A stretch of DNA of 64,000 nucleotides from assembly GCA_015693905.1 (NCBI GenBank), contig CP065161.1, forward strand, positions 2,587,001-2,651,000. The letters run 5' to 3'. The DNA is from Rhodobacterales bacterium HKCCA1288. GTDB taxonomy: Bacteria; Pseudomonadota; Alphaproteobacteria; Rhodobacterales; Rhodobacteraceae. Below the pieces are notes generated by a model, which did not search any database, was not told the origin of the DNA, and saw only the letters and a program-made list of their open reading frames with translations. Shown one piece after another: positions 36,199 through 44,489 of this stretch (the first letter of the stretch is position 1; each line of letters begins with the position of its first letter). The position numbers and the translations under genes were made by a program.

Positions 36199-37497
36199 AT
36201 GATGGGAGCCGTGGCCTCTATTCGTGCGCAATGGCGCAATCTGGGCACGATTGCCGCCTTTGCCTTTGCCTTTATCGCCGTTTTTGCAATGGCGTCCTTG
36301 ATTGTGCGACTTGCGGGTGTGGCCGTATATGCCGAATACGCGCTTTACCTGACCTTCGGCGTTGCCATCCGCATCATCTGGCATGGTATTATCGGCACTG
36401 TGTTCGCGCGGGGGTTTTCGATTGCCACGGCCCAAGGGTTGGGCGCGCATCATTTGGCCTATTTTGGCATAGGTCTGTTTGCCCCTTTCGCAGGTCTTGC
36501 AACCATTGCCCTGACCCCAGTTCTGCTGGATGCTCAGATCGGGTTTGGCGAGATTACACTCAGCCCGTTTGGTCTGTTTGCGGGGCTGATGTTGGGGGCA
36601 ACAATCTCGGCTGCGGGGGCGGTTGTCGAATTGGCCAATGTCATGGGGCGGCGCAGGCAGGCAATCTGTGCGATGCTCTCGCCAAGCGTTGCGCAACTTA
36701 TGGCTTTGGCAAGTCTCAAAGAAATTGGCCTGCTCACTGCGCCCAATCTTGCGGCGCTGGCCGCAGGATTAGGATTTATCTCCCTTGTGGCGCAGTTCAT
36801 TTTTCTGAGGCGCGCGCAGGGCGTGGCAGAAGCTAAACCCGAGGGCGCGGGGCGCTTAAAATCCTTTCTGACGGAACATTCGAAAACCATGCTCTTCTGG
36901 GTGCCGCCAAGTCTTATGATGCGCGCACTTGATAAATGGTATGCGGCGGATCATCTGTCGGTTGAGGGATTTGCCGCAATGGCGGTTCTTATCCTAATGA
37001 CCCAAGGGGCGATGCAGGCGGGAATGTCGATCCTGTCGCGTGTGGTTTTGCCTAAAGTTTATGATTTGGCCGCCGATGGCCAATCCCCTAATCGGCTTAG
37101 AGCCGCCCATCAGATCACGCGGCGGTTCGGATACCTGATCCTAGTCGCAGGGGGCATCTGGGCCGTTATTCTAGCGCAATGGGGGTCTTGGCTTTTGGCG
37201 CGGCTGTTCACCGATGAAATCGCAAACCACCATCTGGCCTTAATCCCATTTGCCATTGGGGCAACGCTGATGACCTATGCGGGGTTTCAGATCACACATG
37301 GGCATATCGCGCAAAATATCAAACCCTTCACCAAGCAACGCTATGGCGAGGCGATTGCCTATGCCGTTGGCTTGGTGCTGTTCGTGCCCGTCTACGGGGT
37401 GATTGGGGTGGGGTTTGCGATGGGAATATCTGGTATTATTTCGTGTATTCTGTCATTTTGTGCGCGACTGGAAATATTTAATAGTACTCTAAGCTAG
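36199..37497 (+). CDS. Polysaccharide flippase (Wzx-like, MOP superfamily)
   Basis: A 432-residue membrane protein with about twelve hydrophobic helices spread over its length, matching oligosaccharide flippases that move lipid-linked repeat units across the inner membrane. It begins right at the intended end of the upstream glycosyltransferase (ATGA) and lies convergent (4-nt overlap) with a Wzy-like polymerase gene. Assignment rests on topology and context rather than on a sharp motif. Confidence 0.8.
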   Translation: MMGAVASIRAQWRNLGTIAAFAFAFIAVFAMASLIVRLAGVAVYAEYALYLTFGVAIRIIWHGIIGTVFARGFSIATAQGLGAHHLAYFGIGLFAPFAGLATIALTPVLLDAQIGFGEITLSPFGLFAGLMLGATISAAGAVVELANVMGRRRQAICAMLSPSVAQLMALASLKEIGLLTAPNLAALAAGLGFISLVAQFIFLRRAQGVAEAKPEGAGRLKSFLTEHSKTMLFWVPPSLMMRALDKWYAADHLSVEGFAAMAVLILMTQGAMQAGMSILSRVVLPKVYDLAADGQSPNRLRAAHQITRRFGYLILVAGGIWAVILAQWGSWLLARLFTDEIANHHLALIPFAIGATLMTYAGFQITHGHIAQNIKPFTKQRYGEAIAYAVGLVLFVPVYGVIGVGFAMGISGIISCILSFCARLEIFNSTLS

Positions 37498-38615
37498 AAT
37501 TCATTGTCTTTGGAGCGTGCAAAGGCTAATAGGAAGATCCAATAAAAGTGATAGCTGATAATATTGTCGGTCAAAAATAAAACTGACGAATATATTGATG
37601 CATATCCAATAAAACCCTTTTTTGTCGAAAGATATATAAGAGCTGTAATGAGGGTTATGATTCCGAACCAGCCATAATCAACTAAAACTCTTAGATAGTC
37701 ATTGTGTAGGAGGGTGAAGTTACTATTAACATAGTTATGACGGGCGAGGAATGTATTGGTGGCCCCAACGCCATCGCCAAAGATAATTTGTATAAATCCA
37801 GTTCTTTGTTGTAGATCGGAGGAGATATAGCCTATTGTGTCAAATCTTCCAGAACTGAGCTCGTTTGGAGATATAAATATATCATAGGACCTTAGGTAGT
37901 AAGAAATACTTTGAAATACATTGTTTGATTCAAGTCCAATAAAAAAAAGAATAATTGGAATGAGAATCCTTGCGGCAATGCTTACTGGCTTAATTCGGTC
38001 GAATCTATCAAGATAAATTAAAATGAGGACAATTATGAGCCCTAATAATGCTATCCTTTTGAAAATTATAAATGAGGATACGATTGAAAGAATGAGCGGT
38101 ATGTTTTTCCGATTTGCGGCTGACCAAATGCCCATTAGGGGTATAATTAGGGCAAATGACGATTCATAAGTAGCTTGCGTTGGTGTGAGTATACTAAAGC
38201 CTAGCTCTTCTTGAATCGCAATAATCATGGCGATAGAGGAAAAAAATATAATATAGATATATATTTGTAAATATTTTTGTGATGTTGTGAATGTCAATGA
38301 TGCAGCAATAAGGCTACATGATATGTGTGCGAACACAGTAAAGTTAGATTTATCAGAAAATGCTAGGAATGGTGTGCAGTATATTGCGTATATTGCTAAG
38401 AAAAAAAGTCCGGCCTTGTTGATTTTTAGAGATTTGTTCACTACTTGAATAAATATTATAGCTAATGGTGTAAGGTATATTAAAAATCTGAATGGTGTGT
38501 CATTAAAAATAGTCAAGTATGTAGAAACTTGAGTAAGTAGAAAAGTCGTTAATATTCTACCGTCTGCAATGTAATTTTCTTTTGTATGTCTATTTTGCAT
38601 TATCATCTTTTGCAT
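37494..38615 (-). CDS. Wzy-like O-antigen/EPS polymerase, AT-rich
   Basis: A 373-residue protein with ten or more hydrophobic helices and a large loop around residues 220-310 (NELSSGRFDTIGYI, GVGATNTFLARHNYVNSNFTLLHNDYLRVLVDYG). The pattern of H-N-Y-L in a periplasmic loop followed by DYGW matches Wzy/WaaL polymerases. Base composition is far more AT-rich than neighbours, with AT-preferred codons (many Ile/Asn/Lys), a mark of horizontal gain typical of wzy genes. The start is uncertain (Met1, 4 or 6); the first would overlap the transferase gene by 26 nt. Confidence 0.82.
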   Translation of the reverse strand: MQKMIMQNRHTKENYIADGRILTTFLLTQVSTYLTIFNDTPFRFLIYLTPLAIIFIQVVNKSLKINKAGLFFLAIYAIYCTPFLAFSDKSNFTVFAHISCSLIAASLTFTTSQKYLQIYIYIIFFSSIAMIIAIQEELGFSILTPTQATYESSFALIIPLMGIWSAANRKNIPLILSIVSSFIIFKRIALLGLIIVLILIYLDRFDRIKPVSIAARILIPIILFFIGLESNNVFQSISYYLRSYDIFISPNELSSGRFDTIGYISSDLQQRTGFIQIIFGDGVGATNTFLARHNYVNSNFTLLHNDYLRVLVDYGWFGIITLITALIYLSTKKGFIGYASIYSSVLFLTDNIISYHFYWIFLLAFARSKDNEF

Positions 38616-39399
38616 AAATTTTTAATCCTGATAGCAACACCAACCACACAAACCTTGGCGCCAAGATCAAATAGCGGCGCCACAGGCGGCGGGGCTCGCT
38701 GATGAGGCGGAACAGCCATTCAAGGCCTGAGCGTTGCATCCACCGCGGCGCGCGCCGCACGCGGCCCGCGTGAAAATCAAACGCGGCCCCGATCCCGATC
38801 AAGGTTTGCGGCAGGGCGTCTACATGATCCCGCATCCAGACATCTTGTTTGGGCGAGGACATGCCGACCCAAACGATATCCGCCCCAGATTGGGTGATGC
38901 GCGCGATTGTTTGGCTGCGCTCTGTCGCGGTTATGGGGCGGAAGGGGGGGCACTCCCATCCTGCAATCTGAATGCTTGGATAGCGCGCCTGACACAGCTC
39001 CGCGAGGGTTGCCGCGACCCCCTCATTGCCGCCAAAAAAATAGTGCCGTAGCCCCGACTGGGCCGAATGGCGGCATACATAGTCAAACAGATCAGGCCCC
39101 GCGCAGCGCGCGACCTTATGACCCTGTTTCTGACCCAGCCAAACCAATGGCATGCCATCTGGGATGACCAGTGCTGCCCTTTGGTGCAGGGCGCGCAGGT
39201 CTGGATCATCGCGGCAGGCCATTAGGCTTGCAACCTCGCGCACAGCTATGAAGCGGCCCGTTTGATCCCGTGACCATTGCAGCAGTGCCGCATAAATTTC
39301 GGGAATCGATGTGGCCGCGATTGGGATGCCCAATACATCATATCGCGGGATAGCGGAGGGATCACGCAAGAGATAGCCTTTTAGATATAAATAATACAC
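38590..39399 (-). CDS. WecG/TagA/CpsF family glycosyltransferase (GT26)
   Basis: A 269-residue protein with the family motifs VIPDGMPLVWLG, DLFDYVC, YFFGGNEGVAATL, WVGMSSPKQDVWM and IGAAFDFHAGRVRRAPRWMQ, GLEWLFRLISEPRRLW. GT26 enzymes add a sugar (for example a UDP-ManNAcA or GlcNAc-type donor) to a lipid-linked acceptor in polysaccharide assembly. It is upstream of the Wzy-like gene on the same strand, with normal base composition, so the composition jump falls exactly between the two. Confidence 0.92.
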   Translation of the reverse strand: MYYLYLKGYLLRDPSAIPRYDVLGIPIAATSIPEIYAALLQWSRDQTGRFIAVREVASLMACRDDPDLRALHQRAALVIPDGMPLVWLGQKQGHKVARCAGPDLFDYVCRHSAQSGLRHYFFGGNEGVAATLAELCQARYPSIQIAGWECPPFRPITATERSQTIARITQSGADIVWVGMSSPKQDVWMRDHVDALPQTLIGIGAAFDFHAGRVRRAPRWMQRSGLEWLFRLISEPRRLWRRYLILAPRFVWLVLLSGLKIYAKDDNAK

Positions 39400-39442
39400 C
39401 TATATGGCAGAAGCGCCTTCTGCGCAATTCGCTTTGGGACAT

Positions 39443-39898
39443 TTATGATGCGCGGCAAGGCCGCGCGGCCCCCATAGCGACCAGATCCGCACCACTGAGT
39501 GCGCGATACTCGCGCCCCGTCAGATGCGCTGCTTCGCGCAGATACCAGCCTTGCAAATTGGCGGGCAGGTATTCAGCAAACAACCGCAGGGCATCGCGGT
39601 TTTGTGCTGCGGTTCCACCGCTTGGTGCGTGGAACCCAAATTGCGCATCCCGTGACACGCAGGTTTGCGGCAGGCTGAGGTAAAGCGTGCAGGCGGAGGC
39701 GCACCACCCTGTGATCTGCACCTCGTCATGCGTCAGCCCCGCAAGGCGGGTGTGCAGGATATAGTCGCCCAATGGGCCACCGCCATCATTTTGGATCAGC
39801 AAACGTCCTGCAGCATGGCCTGGGGCCATCATCCCGCCTGTCGCAAGGAGACATAACCAAGCCATGACCGCGCCACGCCACCGCGTTATCGCGCGCAT
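39443..39898 (-). CDS. Secreted ClpP-like hypothetical protein
   Basis: A 151-residue protein with an N-terminal signal (MRAITRWRGAVMAWL to about GHAAG, residue 30). The mature part contains ITGWCASACTLYLSLP and AQFGFHAPSG, resembling secreted proteins of the ClpP/crotonase fold in which a Ser after CA is the putative nucleophile. Such small periplasmic relatives are widespread in alphaproteobacteria without a known role. ATG 39898 has GGGAG 7 nt upstream; the longer frame to 39994 is not needed. Placement in the polysaccharide region may be incidental. Confidence 0.65.
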   Translation of the reverse strand: MRAITRWRGAVMAWLCLLATGGMMAPGHAAGRLLIQNDGGGPLGDYILHTRLAGLTHDEVQITGWCASACTLYLSLPQTCVSRDAQFGFHAPSGGTAAQNRDALRLFAEYLPANLQGWYLREAAHLTGREYRALSGADLVAMGAARPCRAS

Positions 39899-40117
39899 CT
39901 CAACACTCCCATAACTGTCAGAAGGGCCGGCTTCTGCGCGGCGACTGGCAGCGGGGATGAAACGGCGCAGCTTTGCGCTTGAATATGAAGGCAAGGGTTC
40001 GCTCTATCGTCTGGGTATCGCCAGACATAGGCAAAACGCGTGCCAAATTTCCCACCACCTCAGCAGTGGGTTATGGCATCAAATTGTTAATGTAAGTTTA
40101 GGATGGGTGCGATGGTG

Positions 40118-42337
40118 TCAGTCTTGGCCGCCATAAGGCCTGCCATAGCCGTATCCATATCCATAAACACCTTGTTTTGCTTCGCTTAAATTCAGCGCGG
40201 TGACAATCGGAACCGCACTGGCCGTTGACTGCATCAAAATAGAATAAGCGCTACGAAAATCTGCCAGACGCGTTGCAGCCCATTTTACGGGCATGACGAT
40301 CATATCCACCTGTGGGGCGATGTAGCGGGCATCCACCACCGGTAGCACGGGCGAGGTGTCGATGATGATAACCTCAAAAAGACTGCGCGCCTGATTAAGC
40401 AAGTTTTCAAATTCCAAGGAACTGATCAATTGATCCGTTGCAATCTGCGGCCGATCCGCGCCCGGCAGAATCCGCAAAGGGGACTTGTTATCCTTAAGTA
40501 GGCTTAACTGTGGTTCAGCCGTTTTGTCGGTAATAGTGTCGCTGAATTGCTCGGGATCGAGATAGGTCAAAAGCCCTTTTTTGGGCTTTTGTCCGAGATA
40601 GGCGGCAACCGATGGTTTTCTGAGATCTGCGTCAATTAAAAGCGTGGACTTACCTGTCGCGGCATAAATCCGCGCCAGTGAGAGGGCTATGGTTGTCTTT
40701 CCTTCGGCAGGCAAGGTCGAAGTGACCATAATCACATGGCCCTCAGGTCCAACCCGTGCTTCATTTGATGTTCTGCGGCGTTGCAACTCGATGGCGGCGC
40801 GCAGTTTTCGGATCGACTCAGAATAGATTGACAGCGGATCATCGATGATCTGATCCACCATGATCTTGTTGTCTTTTTCATCAAGCCGTGGGACTGCGCT
40901 TGCGGCCATATGTCCCGTAACCATGCGCAACTGGTCTGGATTGGTGATCCCGCCGATATAGGTTTCGTTGAGCACGGCAAGCCCGAGGCCAAGCCCAAGC
41001 CCAAGCATGGCGGCAATTGTAAGGATCAAACGCTTGTTCGGGGCGCTTGGCGCATTTGGCGGCAAGGCGGGCGAGACGATACGGCTGTCTGCAACCTGCA
41101 AGGCCGCGCGGGTTTCGATCTCGCCAAATTGGGCGAGCAGCGTTTGATACTGGCTGCGGGTGATCGAGGCGGCCTGTTGCAATTCGAAAATCCGCGCCAA
41201 AACATCCGATGGCAGATCGCTTGAGACAAGGTTTTCGCGCAATGTGGCCCGTAGGTTTTCGGTCTGGCTTGTGATCTGTGCAACGTTTTGGCTGATAGCG
41301 GCCAACTGGGCCCCCGCCCGCTCCTCAATGCGTGCATCGACCTCGGCCAAGGCATTTTGCAAATCAAAAAACACAAGCCCCCCCGCGGAGGCTTCTTCCA
41401 ACTGGCGTGTTATTTCAGCTTGCTCTGCCGCTAATTCCCGCAGGGCTTCATCGGCCAAACTTTCTGCAAGGGCAGTGAAATCTCGGGTCTCAAATGCGGT
41501 TGTCGCAGTGGACAGTCTCAACTCGTTGCGGCTCAATTCGCTGCGCAAATTGTTGATTTCATTTTGCAGAACCGCAAGATTTGGATTTCCGCCCTGACGT
41601 GCAAGGTCCTCAAGGCTTGCATCAATGAAATCATTGAGCGCCTTGTCCGAGGCGGCGACAGCCACGCGCCCCGCTTCCACTTGGCGGCTGAGGATATCGC
41701 GCGCGGATTGACTGGCGGCGATCTTGGTGTCGACTTGCGCGTCAATATAGGTTTGCGCCATGAGATTGGCCAAATAGGCCGCTTTTTCGGGGCTGGTCGA
41801 GGTGACATCGATTGAGATCAAATGTGTCAGCCCGATGCGGCGGATTGTTGTTGCATCCTGGAGGGCCTGACGCACCGCTTGTAAAAGGGCGGGGCCAGAT
41901 GGCGGCTCATCGGCGCCCAATCCCAGACGCAGGCGGATTTCTTCAAAAAAACTTACGCTTGGCCCGAATTCATCATCGGTTACCAACCCGGCGCTTTGGA
42001 TCACGGCCAATGTCGTGGCGGGCGCGCGAAGGATCTCGACCTCGCTATCCACGCGCGCGTTGTCGATCATGGGCGCACGGCGCATTGTATCGTCAGCTTC
42101 AAGCAGGTTTTGCTGTGTGGGGTCGACCATAATCAGGCTGCGCGCGGTATAAACGGGGGTGACGCTGACCACGTATAAAACCGCCGCCCCAATCACCAAA
42201 GCGCTCACCAATAGGATCAACCGCAACTGGCGGCGCAACAGCTGCAAAATATCGCGTAGGTCGAGATGCTCTTGTGCCGTTTGGGTGTGCGTTTGGTCTG
42301 TCATCTGGGAAATTTGCGTTTGGGAGGGATGCGTCAT
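40118..42337 (-). CDS. Polysaccharide co-polymerase with BY-kinase domain (Wzc/ExoP-like)
   Basis: A 739-residue protein. It has a Wzz domain with membrane helices near residues 38-60 and 455-475, a long coiled-coil periplasmic region between, and a cytoplasmic tyrosine autokinase: Walker A STLPAEGKTT, Walker A' STLLIDADLRKPS and Walker B VIIIDTSPV. The tail is a Tyr cluster (YGYGYGYGRPY), the usual autophosphorylation site. It controls chain length and export of the polysaccharide. ATG 42337 gives a 4-nt overlap with the upstream phosphatase gene, suggesting coupled translation. Confidence 0.93.
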   Translation of the reverse strand: MTHPSQTQISQMTDQTHTQTAQEHLDLRDILQLLRRQLRLILLVSALVIGAAVLYVVSVTPVYTARSLIMVDPTQQNLLEADDTMRRAPMIDNARVDSEVEILRAPATTLAVIQSAGLVTDDEFGPSVSFFEEIRLRLGLGADEPPSGPALLQAVRQALQDATTIRRIGLTHLISIDVTSTSPEKAAYLANLMAQTYIDAQVDTKIAASQSARDILSRQVEAGRVAVAASDKALNDFIDASLEDLARQGGNPNLAVLQNEINNLRSELSRNELRLSTATTAFETRDFTALAESLADEALRELAAEQAEITRQLEEASAGGLVFFDLQNALAEVDARIEERAGAQLAAISQNVAQITSQTENLRATLRENLVSSDLPSDVLARIFELQQAASITRSQYQTLLAQFGEIETRAALQVADSRIVSPALPPNAPSAPNKRLILTIAAMLGLGLGLGLAVLNETYIGGITNPDQLRMVTGHMAASAVPRLDEKDNKIMVDQIIDDPLSIYSESIRKLRAAIELQRRRTSNEARVGPEGHVIMVTSTLPAEGKTTIALSLARIYAATGKSTLLIDADLRKPSVAAYLGQKPKKGLLTYLDPEQFSDTITDKTAEPQLSLLKDNKSPLRILPGADRPQIATDQLISSLEFENLLNQARSLFEVIIIDTSPVLPVVDARYIAPQVDMIVMPVKWAATRLADFRSAYSILMQSTASAVPIVTALNLSEAKQGVYGYGYGYGRPYGGQD

Positions 42338-43182
42338 TGGGCTGAAAAACTCGCTACGTCTGTGATGATGGGGCTGTGCCGATCAGCGGCGGTCTGGATC
42401 AGGCGCGCGCGACCTGTCGCGGAAATGGCCAAGGCGCTCAGAACGCCCGTGGCATAAGCGCCTGTGTCAAGGCCAATCATGGGTTTGGAGCAGTCGATGA
42501 TTGATTGTGGAATGTGGCCGTGGATGACATGGCTGATCCCGCATGGCATATGAGTGCGGTCAGCTGTGCTGCGCGACCACAAAAGATCATAGGCCGTCTG
42601 TGCATCGGGCGCCGCATCGGGGTTCAGCCCCGCATGGGAAAGAAAGACTGTCCCGTGTTGGGCCGAATGCGGCAAATTTTCCAAAAAATCGAAATGGTAT
42701 TGAGGGATATGTGCCTCAAGCAGCAAGCGCCGTCTTGTCCGCCTTGTGCTGTGCCAGAGTTCAGGTGTGATGCCATAAGAGGTGAGGGTGGCCGCGCCCC
42801 CGAATTCCAACCAAGCAGCGTCTTCGTTTGGGTCATTGAGAAAGCGCCGCATCATCTCTTCGTGATTGCCGCGCAGGCAAAGGCGCGACAGCCCTGATGG
42901 GGGCGCTTGAAGCAAATGATCCAGCATCTTTGCCGTATCAGGGCCGCGATCCACCATATCGCCTAAGAGAACGAGGGTCGCAGGGGCCTTGCCTTGCGCT
43001 ACCTCTGCCGCGATCACGGTTTCGATTTGGTGGTAAAGCGCGAAACATCCGTGAACATCGCCCACCACATACAGCCCCCCCGCACAGGGAGAAAGGTAAT
43101 TGGGGGCGAAAACCGCTTCTCGTTCGATACCAGAGGGACTATCGAACAGCCCGCGAGCCGTGGCAATCAGGCCGTTCAACAA
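42334..43182 (-). CDS. PPP-family metallophosphoesterase
   Basis: A 282-residue phosphatase with the three metal motifs VVGDVHGC, LLGDMVDRGPD and LRGNHEEMM, then LSHAGLNPD and HVIHGHIPQS, as in bacterial PrpA/PrpE-type serine/threonine or dinucleotide phosphatases. The open frame runs far upstream, but no normal start lies near; TTG 43182 behind AAAGGACGG gives the expected domain length and avoids the upstream gene. Overlap with the BY-kinase gene suggests that it counteracts the kinase, though BY-kinases usually pair with low-molecular-weight tyrosine phosphatases. Confidence 0.8.
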   Translation of the reverse strand: MLNGLIATARGLFDSPSGIEREAVFAPNYLSPCAGGLYVVGDVHGCFALYHQIETVIAAEVAQGKAPATLVLLGDMVDRGPDTAKMLDHLLQAPPSGLSRLCLRGNHEEMMRRFLNDPNEDAAWLEFGGAATLTSYGITPELWHSTRRTRRRLLLEAHIPQYHFDFLENLPHSAQHGTVFLSHAGLNPDAAPDAQTAYDLLWSRSTADRTHMPCGISHVIHGHIPQSIIDCSKPMIGLDTGAYATGVLSALAISATGRARLIQTAADRHSPIITDVASFSAQ

Positions 43183-43210
43183 TGTTTTCCGTCCTTTGCG
43201 CGCGGCGCCC

Positions 43211-43663
43211 TTAGGCGGCACTGCCCAACTGTGCGACAATCTCGGGTGGAACATCGCCGCCCGCCTCAATGGAGCTGGCCACAGCCTCGACCGCCGCCAA
43301 TTGTGTGGCGATTTCTTCTGCCGCGCCTGTGAAGCCAACCTCAGGATCGGCTGCCACGCGCACCGCAGCGGAGATGCCCGCGCGTTGTGCCACGGGTAGG
43401 TTGAGGGCAACCGCCGCAACACGTGTCACCACGGCGGCGATCTGCGCGTTCAATGTTGCGGGTGGCAGGGTCACGCCCGCAGCGCGCAAGCGGGTCAGGG
43501 CGGTGCGCATGATGGCCGCACAGCTGCCAGAATCGGCTGCACATCCCGCCTCAACCTCAGTGATCAGAGCATCGACATCAACGGCTTCTTGTGCATGGAG
43601 CGGTGTTACGGCCACCGCTGAGGCGATGACCGTAGCGCGCAAAAGGTTAGAAAAAGAGGGCAT
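43211..43663 (-). CDS. Small secreted hypothetical protein
   Basis: A 150-residue protein with a signal peptide (MPSFSNLLRATVIASAV to about LHAQE, residue 25) and an Ala/Val-rich helical mature part with a Cys pair spaced CAADSGSC. I recognise no family. ATG 43663 is preferred for signal-peptide fit and a GGAG upstream. It is the first gene of the unit leading into the phosphatase and the BY-kinase, so a periplasmic role in polysaccharide export is possible. Confidence 0.6.
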   Translation of the reverse strand: MPSFSNLLRATVIASAVAVTPLHAQEAVDVDALITEVEAGCAADSGSCAAIMRTALTRLRAAGVTLPPATLNAQIAAVVTRVAAVALNLPVAQRAGISAAVRVAADPEVGFTGAAEEIATQLAAVEAVASSIEAGGDVPPEIVAQLGSAA

Positions 43664-43850
43664 CAGACGATTTCTCCATTTACAGGCGATCATGTGAATT
43701 CACTGAAGATAGATATATATTTACATATAATAGTCAAATATAAATAACCATATAAAGGTGAGTAATCGCGCCTTTTGGGGGCCTAACGTTGAAACAGGCG
43801 CTTTTGCGGCTCTTGAAATTCATTGAGATTAATTAAGGATACCTTTTCCA
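43664..43850. promoter_or_regulatory. AT-rich divergent promoter region of the polysaccharide genes
   Basis: A 187-nt gap between divergent units, with a very AT-rich core at about 43700-43760 (TATATATTTACATATAATAG). It should contain the promoters of the BY-kinase unit (minus) and the ligase unit (plus). AT-rich cores like this are often bound by H-NS/Ros-type regulators; no specific site is assigned. Confidence 0.4.
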
Positions 43851-44489
43851 GTGCGTTGGGTGATCGGATTCATTGTTTTAGCGGGTCTGACCTTTGCAGC
43901 AGGTGCCCTTGCTCGCGATGAGTGGCGTGCGCAACGGCAAGCGGCGATATCCAACACTGCGCTGCGCCTTGATCCCGCACAAATCCTTGGCCATCTGCCC
44001 CGTACGGTTGAAAGCCGATATCGGCTGCTTTCACGGTGCGATGCGGTGATGTCTGATAGGTTTCAGCCGCTTCAGCCGCCCCAGACGCGCGCCGCTGTAG
44101 GGGCCGCTTGCCAATCCTTGGCCGAGTATATCTTGCTCGATGCACCAAGCCTGTCTTTGGCGCATCTCGTGCGCGCACAGGCCTTGGCCGAACAGGGCCA
44201 AGATCCCCATAATAGCTTAATGGCCGCGCATGAAACGGGGGGCGCGCTTCTGTGGATGGCGGCGCGCCGTCTGCGCCTCGCCTTCGATGGCGCGGGGCGC
44301 GCGGCGCTTTCGGAAATGATTGGCGCGGATATCGCGCAATTGGCCAAGGCGGATCTTGGCCGCGATTTCCTTGCCGCGCTTTATCTGCAAGCCGATGCGG
44401 GCAAGCGGGCAGAGATGAGCGCGGTTTTCGCAACCCTTGCCCCCGATCTGCAGGCGCAGATCGTGGCGCAGATCAGGCGGCGCCTATGA
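43851..44489 (+). CDS. Hypothetical membrane-anchored protein of the polysaccharide cluster
   Basis: A 212-residue protein with one N-terminal hydrophobic helix (VIGFIVLAGLTFAAGAL) and an otherwise helical, Ala/Leu/Arg-rich body that may be TPR-like. I do not recognise a family. It starts at GTG 43851 (AAGGA upstream, spacing 12) and overlaps the O-antigen ligase gene by ATGA, so it probably works with it. Confidence 0.6.
   Translation: MRWVIGFIVLAGLTFAAGALARDEWRAQRQAAISNTALRLDPAQILGHLPRTVESRYRLLSRCDAVMSDRFQPLQPPQTRAAVGAACQSLAEYILLDAPSLSLAHLVRAQALAEQGQDPHNSLMAAHETGGALLWMAARRLRLAFDGAGRAALSEMIGADIAQLAKADLGRDFLAALYLQADAGKRAEMSAVFATLAPDLQAQIVAQIRRRL

Noticed and set aside
42334-43422. Long form of the metallophosphatase starting at 43422
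   Set aside because: The first 80 residues overlap the upstream secreted-protein gene and show no conserved pattern; TTG 43182 with a ribosome site fits better.
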